From positions 85,762,308 to 85,826,307 of the forward strand of contig OZ024828.1 of the NCBI GenBank assembly GCA_964016985.1: a DNA stretch of 64,000 nt, in the 5' to 3' direction. Numbering within the stretch: the first letter of the stretch is position 1; each line of letters starts with the position of its first letter. The notes beneath the pieces are model-generated. The model saw only the letters and a list, made by a program, of their open reading frames with translations. It had not been told where the DNA came from and searched no databases. The position numbers and the translations under genes are program-made. This document shows positions 57,003 to 64,000 of this stretch, one piece after another. Origin of the DNA: Anodontia alba. Taxonomy: Eukaryota > Mollusca > Bivalvia > Lucinida > Lucinidae.

Positions 57003-58039
57003 CTACTTTTATTATGAGCTCGCCAGGATAAACTTTTGCCCGCCGAGGAGTTCTACAGATAAGAGGGTGGCTTTTATGGAGGCCGAGGGAACTCAGCGGA
57101 AACATGATTGGCGAAAAATCTGTTGCATGGGGAATTGGAGTGGGGTATTGGGAGGATCCATGGTGGGCTAAAAAATCAACCCCATCGGTTCGGGGCGGGG
57201 GGGGGGGGGGGGGATTTTGAAAAAAAAACATTCGAGATCTGTAGCTTGCGAAAACTTTTAAAGTAAAAGAAAGTCTTTCATAAAAAAAAAAGTTTCAATG
57301 GCTTCTGTTTTGTTTGTTTCATTTGGAAAAAAAGAGGGTATTTTCCATTGGGATATGGAGACCATAATTATCCACTGAGGCACCCTAAACAAATCCCTGC
57401 TTTGATGGCTTGGCTGACCTACATTTCTGTTCTGTTCATAACAGGATACATGAACAAATTATCACCATTATAATGTCAGTATAAATCCTTTCAGAATTCA
57501 AAATATCAACAGCAGCATGCAAATCCATTTGAAGCGCGTTCATCTTTATTGCGAGTGCTTGCAGGCGAGACACAAAATCTACACAACAAGAACCTGCTTG
57601 AAATTTATCAAAACAGACGCTGAACATTATCCATGTACAAACAATAAATCAAGATGACACATACCTATATTATATACCACTTCATGCCTAACAAACTGTT
57701 CTGTCAGTTTACACTGTTAAATATCCAGTTATTCCAAATGGTAAGAAAATTTTGCGAATAAATTTACCAAAACAAAATCTGGGTCGCAGTCGCTGAAATT
57801 GATCATAAACCAAGAAAATTCACAAATACATGACAAATACCGTGTTAATTTGCACTCCAATTAACATCATGTAATGGAAAAAATTAACTGTTTTCGGTGT
57901 CAAGATAAAAGAATCCATGACTTTGTAAATACAAGAAGAAATTCGAAATATTTCGACGATTTTCTTCGATACAGATTGGCGGCCATTAATATTTTTCCAA
58001 CGCGGGTTGAACATTTGCGTACAATGGAGTTTCTAAAAA

Positions 58040-58047
58040 TGACGTCA
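58040..58047. promoter_or_regulatory. Perfect CRE palindrome TGACGTCA
   Basis: 318 bp upstream of the CADPS-like ATG, in an AT-rich context outside the duplicated block. It would be in the promoter or 5' UTR, depending on the unknown transcription start. Confidence 0.5.
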
Positions 58048-58364
58048 GAATTAAATTATTTTTTTTTCCAAGGCTTCGAATAAAATCAAATTTATTTCAG
58101 AGCAATTAATGTTACGCCAAATTAAATTCTTATAACTAATTATTGATATTATCAAATGCATCCGCGAAATAAAGACCAAAAATTCCGTAGTTTCACGGAC
58201 TTTACCGAAATGCAATACACAATTTTCAGACATGCGCACTTTGGATTCGTATTATTGACAAACAAGCACTTGCCACTCAGACAGAACGAAAGGATGCAAA
58301 ATTCACTCAGCTTTGTCCAAAACGTGAAATTTACCATTTTGAAAATTGGATATAAGAAAACAAA

Positions 58365-59159
58365 ATGTTAGATCCTTCATCCAGTGAAGAGGAATCTGAG
58401 AATGAAACTGTTGAGGATGAAAATTCAGAGCTCAGCATCCCCAGCATTGAGCAGAGAAGCTTGTCTGCCAGTGGAGATAACCTCAGTGTTATGGTTTCAG
58501 CACAGGCCCACTCAAGATCGAATAGCATTCGACCGTCCAGCCCAAGTCCATCATTGGCAAGTGAGAGAGAAAAAATAGAACAAGATGCAGAGAAAATAGA
58601 GAGAGAAGAAGAAGAAAGGAAAAAGAGACTGCAGTTGTATGTATTTGTAATGAGATGCATTGCCTATCCATTTAGTGCTAAGCAACCAACAGATATGGCC
58701 AGAAGGCAAACAAAAGTCACAAGGCAACAATTGCAGACCATCAAAGAACGCTTTCATGCCTTTCTGAATGGGGAAACCAATATTGTTGCAGACGAAGCAT
58801 TTACTAATGCTGTTCAAAGTTATTATGAAGTTTTTCTGAAAAGTGACAGGGTTGCCAACATGGTAAAAAGCGGTGGATGTTCAGCTAATGACTTTAGGGA
58901 AGTTTTTAAAAACAACATTGAAAAACGAGTAAGAAGTTTGCCAGAAATTGACGGCCTGAGTAAAGAAACTGTGCTCAGTTCTTGGATGACAAAATTCGAT
59001 GCGATATTTCGTGGTGAGGAGGATCCAAGAAAACAACCTCAGAGAATAGTGACAGCTGCATCTGAACTGATATTAAGTAAAGAACAGTTGTATGAAATGT
59101 TCCAAAATATTCTTGGAGTGAAGAAATATGAGCATCAGATTTTATACAATGCATGTCAG
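58365..59159 (+). CDS. CADPS: CADPS/CAPS-like first coding exon
   Basis: Encodes the first 265 residues of a calcium-dependent activator of secretion, a cytosolic/peripheral membrane protein that primes dense-core vesicles for exocytosis. The start [14 protein letters not shown] is the conserved CADPS N-terminus, which fixes the ATG. Residues 1-65 are acidic and serine-rich ([14 protein letters not shown] as in vertebrates), 66-91 form a charged coiled-coil-like helix (EREKIEQ...[10 protein letters not shown]), and from 91 the conserved core begins ([81 protein letters not shown]). It ends [23 protein letters not shown], in phase 0, at CAG|GTAAGT (GT at 59160-59161). The C2, PH and MUN-like regions must lie in later exons beyond the window. 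Reading on past the donor meets a stop after seven codons. Confidence 0.97.
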
Positions 59160-60507
59160 GTAAGTACTAATTTTCATTTGTAAAGTATACACAGGGTTCT
59201 CTTTATAGGACCCCTCTTTATAGAACAGCTCATTCGAATATAGCCTTGTTTGGTCCCATTGTTTTGGATATACCCTGATTTGAAGACATCCCCCAAAAAA
59301 TTTTATCTGAACAAAAAAAGACCATCCAAGGTTTAGGACAGTGAAGATTGATCGGGATACAGATGCACACACTATAAGGCCAAATAAATATGTGTGAGTA
59401 GCCTTAGGGTAACATGTTAGATAAAGGTAGGTAGGATAGGTAGCGATTATTAATATCATTATTTTTTTTTTTTTACATTTTTATACAGTATCATACCATA
59501 ATTCTCAAATATAGTTGGACTTTACAGCATAATTCACATAACATAAGATATAGTTACGTTTAACCAAGTCTGTATTAAACTTGACTGTGTGTGACTACCC
59601 TTTGATGTGTCTAAAAAGTCCTGATAGAATGGCAAAGAGTGTAGCTGATCAAACTGCTCCTGCAGGAGTCTACACTGTTTGCTTAGAACTACTCAGTTGT
59701 CTGAATATTTAGCAAAAGTATAAGAATATTCAGCATAAATATTTGATCCCGTTAACACCAATTTTTTTTTTTTTTTTTGAGAAAAGAAAATGCTAGGTTG
59801 AACCATTTCAGCAGGAAAACTACGTAGGATATGGTTTCTCTAAGCAGACACATTTTTGTTTGCCCAAATCTGAAGTTTTGATGGGCACATGCTGTAAGGT
59901 AGATAATCTCATGTTTGATAGTCAGCCAGCTACACTTGATTTGTTTATATCTCCGTCAGACCAGGTTTTCTATAATAGCAAAATGGGAGAAAATTCCTAG
60001 AGGATTGCAGTGACACAGCTTCGTTTCGAGTCCAATTTGGATGCCATCTAATTTGTTTCTGGCTTGTCAGAACTTGGCTTACTTCCACCTTCAGTGGCTC
60101 ATACATGATATATATTTCATTCCATGTTTTGTCAGTTTTATTCGCCCAGAAGCATAGTTGGAATCAAGCACACTTCACACTAGACTAGCTCCTAGACCAT
60201 GATGTCATGTTTTATCACTCCTTACTATAAGCTGATTCAAATTTATGTATGACATCTTGTATAGCCAGTCTCTAAATAGTTGGTCTCTGACATCAGGATC
60301 TCCAAGATTACTTGCTGCTATCAAAGAAGTAAGGCAAGCAGTGAGTAGTAGATGGCCCTCGGTTCATTAAGTAAATTAATAATTATAATTGATTGATGAA
60401 AATAATATTGATATCCAACTAGTAGCTAGTCTAACTTCACACCACAATACATTTTCATGCCTGATTGGTATTCAGTGATGCAAGGAGTGTCAAAATGGCG
60501 CAGAAGC

Positions 60508-60720
60508 AACTGGATGGCAGAGTGGTTCTAAAGCAATCCCAACTTCTGATCACACGGTTCCAGTTCAAATCCTGTTGGAGGCGGAATTCAGCCTTTGAAT
60601 CTGTGGCACTTCATTGCTCAGAGCCTAGCCCATTTTAGCATGGCGCTGGCCAAGCCCCTTTTCCATAGCGTCATGCCCTTTTTCCATGGCACCATGCCCT
60701 TTTTCAAACAGTACATTTAA
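60508..60720 (+). mobile_element. tRNA-derived SINE-like element
   Basis: The head has A box TGGCAGAGTGGTTCTAA and B box AGTTCAAATCCTG with about 40 bases between, as in a Leu/Ser-type tRNA. A body with repeated CATGCCCTTTTTC units follows. Boundaries and target duplication are unclear. Confidence 0.6.
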
Positions 60721-61463
60721 AGCCCTACAATTTCATGAAAATCAGACCAAAAATAACAAAGTTAGACAATTTTATTTGGATGCCTAAGGTTGATAAACTC
60801 TGCCTTTTAAAGCAAGCATTGTATAATCCTTTTGTTTATTGTCTCTTACTGCTTAAGTATCATTAGTCTTCCACACAATAATCACACATAATTAATGATT
60901 CATGAAGGTGTGAAAATACTAGCAATATTTCCATAGGTGAAAAGAGAACAACGAATGAAAGAAAAAAGTCAATGAACAACAATGGCATAGGAAGGAAGGA
61001 AAATTCAGACGAAAAAGTCTCTGAATGATCAGGTACCACTTACATGTAAGTTGACAATGATAAGGCATTATTGTAGCAAAATATTTTGCCCCTAATGTAA
61101 TTAGCATTTCTGAAGACTACTGCTTTACTCTATCAAAACAAAAGAAACAATTCAGGGATATTTCTGGCTGATAGACATCATGGGCCGTTTGAAGGAAGTT
61201 CTTGTTAAAATTCAGTATACAACACATTTCCCTATACCTTTACATTATTAAAAAAAAACATAGTTTGAAGGAGCAGGGGCCTTTTGGAAAAATTATGGGC
61301 CTTTTACACAGGACCCTGTCCAGAAATATCCCTGAAACATTAATAGTTTATTGACACAAAAATGCCCTTGAAAAAAAATCATATCTTTTATTGGAGTGAA
61401 TCTTTAAAAAATGCCCTTTTTATTGGACTTCACGCATAAAGTGCCCTTTTTATTGACATACAC

Positions 61464-62661
61464 CTCGGACCCATCAATACCCGGACTTGTTACTGTCCGT
61501 TTCCGTTAATTATCATGTCGCGGGTGCTGGTGATGCTTACGTAACTTCGGAATCTATATTTTGCAAACTCCATCCATATTAAACTAGTATTAAACACATT
61601 TATTTTTAGTTAAGCCAGTTAAAATTATTATAAAGCAATAATGCCATCTTAGGTCCGTTATATATTAATAACATTTTATTCAAATGATTCCTTTTAACAT
61701 AGATAATCGCCGAATTTTGCTCATACTCGTTTTAGAAAATGTGGGTAAAATTCGAGAGAATCGGCATTTTCACAGTCGACTTTTCAAATTTCTATTACGG
61801 TTATGAAAATAATATGCTGATAAAGCAATAAAACAAAGCTAGTTTATTCTGAATAAGTTGGGTTTATGGTTGATTTTTGCGACAAAAAGCATTAAAAGGC
61901 TGTGCTAATGCTAATAATATTCAACAATGGTCGCCATTTTTTCTTCGACGAATAGCTTCATTCACAAATCAGTGTTTGGAAACTCCATCGAAATTTGTAA
62001 TATGTGTGATCAATATTCAACAAATATGATTAAAAAAACAAAATAATTACATAGTATTTAATTTGAATGATAAGTGATGTTTTGTTCACAGATGACACTT
62101 ATATATGAGGTTCATTATCGCGGATAATTGTTGGTCAAATTCGAGAAATTGACATTTTCACCAGCCGATATTTCAGTTGGCATTGAAGTAGGTATAAAAA
62201 TAATATGCTCATAAAACAACTTTGAAAACAAAGCTAGTTGTTTTCCTGAATAAGTTTAATTTATGATTGAATTTAACGAGGACGTGCATTAAAAGGCTCT
62301 ACTAATGCGAGTATAATTCAACAATGGTCGCCATTTTTCTTCTACGAACAGCTTCATTCACAAAACTGTGTTTGGAAATTCCACCGAAATTTGTAAAGTA
62401 TGTTACCAATATTCAACAAATGTGGTTAAAAAACAATTACGTCTATATAGTACTAACTGTTCATGATGGTTGATGTATTGTTCACAGATAACACTTATAT
62501 GTGGTTGTTTATTGCGGATAATTATCACTTTCTACTCGATTGATTTTCGCACATTCCAGACGAAACCCGGTAACCGGTAAAATCATGGCCAGGACATCAT
62601 CATATCAATAAAATAGGTATTTAGCACTATAGTTACCAGTCCGGGTATTGATGGGTCCGAG
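61464..62661. mobile_element. Element with perfect 24-bp TIRs and internal 400-bp repeats
   Basis: 61464-61487 (CTCGGACCCATCAATACCCG plus GACT) is exactly inverted at 62638-62661. Inside, about 61690-62095 and 62115-62515 are diverged direct repeats (shared ATTCAACAATGGTCGCCATT, TAGCTTCATTCACAAA-like, GTTCACAGAT.ACACTTATAT). No ORF. Class unknown; no clear target duplication. Confidence 0.8.
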
Positions 62662-62910
62662 CATACATGCATAAAAAGTGCTCTTTTTCAAAATCAGAAA
62701 AATATCAAAGAAAGTGCCTTATCTGGAGCTATGGAAAAATGCTAATTTATCATCAAACTAATTGCACTTTGCAACACACATATTCTTTTTGTTTGGCCTT
62801 ATTGATAAATTTTAATTGAATGAGATGAAATGACGGTCAAGACAGGGTTGATTGTTATTTCAGTTCCAAGCAAAATTTGTAGCAGACAACATTCTAATTT
62901 CTTTTTTATA

Positions 62911-63007
62911 TTTCATAGAAATTAAGTTTTGACATTTCACATGAATTGTCTGCTTGGATGGTGATTCACATGAAATGTCAAAATGTAAAGACTTATTTTC
63001 TATGAAA
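62911..63007. repeat. Hairpin element GACATTTCACATGAAT
   Basis: TTTCATAGAAATTAAG and TTTTGACATTTCACATGAAT are mirrored by ATTCACATGAAATGTCAAAA and CTTATTTTCTATGAAA around TGTCTGCTTGGATGGTG. Confidence 0.85.
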
Positions 63008-63180
63008 AACAAAAAAAAGGAAAAAAAAGAAGTAAATGCTTGCTGCAGTTGTGATCGGCACTTTTAGATTGATTAATTGTTAATGTGTTTAATTTTTGAA
63101 TAAATTTTGTTTTCTGCATGGCAAGTTTTCCTTTACCATACTCCAGGCTAATTCTGCAGGTGACAAACTGATGACATTTT

Positions 63181-63270
63181 TTCTTATTTTTTCCCAGAGA
63201 ATAAGTTTTGACATTTCATGCAAATAGTCTCCATTGTCAAATCCTGTTTTCACAGAAAAATAAGAAAAAG
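63181..63270. repeat. Hairpin element, decayed
   Basis: TTTTTTCCCAGAGAATAAGT, GACATTTCATGCAAATAGTC, TCCATTGTCAAATCCTGTTT, CACAGAAAAATAAG. Same family as 17403-17501; part of the right arm is deleted. Confidence 0.75.
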
Positions 63271-63617
63271 TTAAAAAAACAAAACAAAAAAAAAAAACAT
63301 TCTCTACCGAAAATTTTACTCCAAGTGCTAAGCATTAAAAGTTACTGGCTGCAGGTTTTTCCCTTGGGTTTTGCAAGAAAATTTGATGAAGAAATTTCGG
63401 AGTTTTATAAGCAGAATGTTCAGATATATCATATTTACCCTAAGAATTGGCAGAATAAACAGTGTAGACCCAGATCAGACACTGCAGAATTTGCATCTGA
63501 TTGAGGTTTGCCACTCACTCAGCAATTTTAAGACACATCAAAATGTAGTGAAATGTACATGTTCAAATTTTAGGACAAGTGTGCCTATGGCGATGAGTTA
63601 AAATATCCAGTTATTAG

Positions 63618-63920
63618 CCGGTCTCGGTGGCTCAGTTGGATGTGCCGCCCGACTGGAGACCAGGAGGTCGTGGGTTCAACCCCTGCCGAGGTCGGCAACA
63701 TTCTTTCGTGGAGATTGATCATGAAATATTTTCTACGGTCAGTCTCTCCCTTCCACTGATTCAAGAAGGGCAGTTGTCAGTTTCTGGCGAAAGAATGTGC
63801 TCAATACTGGTTAACTGCTTAGAGGACTAAGCCTGCCCAGTAAACGTGTGGTTAGGTAAACTGACCGCGCTCGACATGACCCCATTGGGTTGACTGGGCC
63901 GTAAAACCTCAATACAACAA
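63618..63920 (+). mobile_element. tRNA-derived SINE family 1, copy 5 (plus orientation)
   Basis: Near target duplication CCAGTTATTAG (63607-63617) and CCAATTATTAG (63921-63931). Head: GGTCTCGGTGGCTCAGTTGG (A box) and GTGGGTTCAACCCCTGCC (B box), then CATTCTTTCGTGGAGATTGA, AAGAAGGGCAGTTGTCAGTT and GGGTTGACTGGGCCGTAAAA. This is the complete reference copy for the family in this window. It is not a functional tRNA gene: it has a long unrelated body and a poor acceptor-stem match. Confidence 0.93.
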
Positions 63921-64000
63921 CCAATTATTAGGGTAAATACAGTGTTCATGTAGTTTTCTTATTTCTCCATGAAATAGACAACCATTAGATCTCATTAAAA

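Larger units (their letters stand above)
56422..57245. repeat. 456-bp tandem duplication with exon-like borders and CRE
   Basis: Two units, period 456 (TTATTCAGCGGCAAATCAGC at 56441 and 56897). Unit 1 is flanked by a long T tract with TCTCTAG before GGAGAAG (56422) and ends TTCTACAG|GTAAGT near 56604, resembling acceptor and donor sites on the plus strand. In unit 2 the donor reads TTCTACAG|ATAAGA. Each unit includes TGACGTCA and ends in a long G tract. It lies 1.1-1.9 kb upstream of the CADPS-like start codon and could be a 5' UTR exon or promoter, or an unrelated repeat. There is no RNA evidence. Confidence 0.6.
33203..58364. other. Interval between the two start codons (25 kb)
   Basis: Contains the unlocated 5' regions of the minus-strand KMT2E-like gene and the plus-strand CADPS-like gene. 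Apart from the listed repeats I see no coding sequence. Blank stretches include 35600-36400 (T tract 36109-36126), 39770-40500, 41571-42370, 46640-46976, 48168-49070, 56000-56380 and 57250-58030. Confidence 0.75.
59160..64000 (+). other. CADPS-like intron 1 (at least 4.8 kb, open at right edge)
   Basis: Begins with GTAAGT; no acceptor or second exon recognised before 64000. Holds a tRNA-derived SINE (60508), a 24-bp-TIR element (61464-62661), hairpins at 62911 and 63181, and a SINE at 63618. T tracts at 59460-59475 and 59762-59779. Nothing recognised in 59480-60500 or 60730-61460. The last 45 bases resemble the start of the GGTACTCATTAGAAG hairpin shoulder. Confidence 0.8.

Noticed and set aside
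57820..58239. Small ORFs just upstream of CADPS as extra coding exons
   Set aside because: AT-rich frames without homology. The conserved [11 protein letters not shown] start at 58365 fixes the N-terminus.
63618..63700. Functional tRNA gene
   Set aside because: A and B boxes are present, but the unit is followed by a 220-bp shared body, is flanked by a target duplication and is repeated four times in the window, so it is a SINE head. The same holds for 33717, 44940, 53722 and 60508.

Overview
The window is eukaryotic nuclear DNA: AT-rich, intron-dominated and packed with transposable elements, tRNA-derived SINEs and tandem arrays. The repeat types (tandem-cored elements opening with ACAAGAG and closing with a GAGCTAA-like end, and several SINE families) together with the two recognisable genes suggest a bivalve mollusc. 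That assignment is inference from pattern memory, not from a database search.

Two protein-coding genes are supported, arranged head to head. On the minus strand, positions 1-33202 hold the 5' half of a KMT2E (MLL5)-like chromatin regulator. Five coding exons (33202-33129, 22781-22685, 21029-20755, 10477-10329, 153-1) have GT/AG borders and mutually compatible phases. Together they encode the conserved N-terminus, a proline-rich linker, a PHD finger split by a 10.3 kb intron, and a basic segment that runs off the left edge. On the plus strand, 58365-59159 is the first coding exon (265 codons) of a CADPS/CAPS-like calcium-dependent activator of secretion, ending at a consensus CAG|GTAAGT donor. 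Its first intron fills the rest of the window. The 25 kb between the two start codons shows no other gene.

Mobile DNA dominates. Intron 4 of KMT2E (154-10328) holds an 8.3 kb interval framed by a perfect 40-bp inverted repeat, which contains an almost complete mariner (2705-4043) and a reverse-transcriptase relic. Intron 3 (10478-20754) holds nested inverted-repeat elements, a 128-bp satellite-cored element and a 3.2 kb array element nested in a relative. Intron 1 (22782-33128) holds hairpin elements, SINEs with target duplications, a second tandem-cored element and a 4.8 kb element with palindromic ends, itself carrying a hAT-like insertion. The intergenic region holds a segmental duplication (about 42.8-46.6 kb and 49.1-55.7 kb), two more copies of the satellite-cored element, and a 4.4 kb element hosting a truncated LINE and a hAT that in turn hosts a SINE.

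The most unusual pattern is that several tandem-cored elements repeat transcription-factor-like palindromes. The 128-bp satellite carries perfect estrogen-response-element palindromes (18 counted by eye in three copies) and a sister unit carries perfect CRE palindromes (7 counted). A separate element repeats TCAAGGTCA half-sites as inverted pairs, and another repeats YY1-like GCCATCTTG motifs. Three further perfect CREs lie in the 1.9 kb upstream of the CADPS start codon, two of them in a tandemly duplicated, exon-like block.
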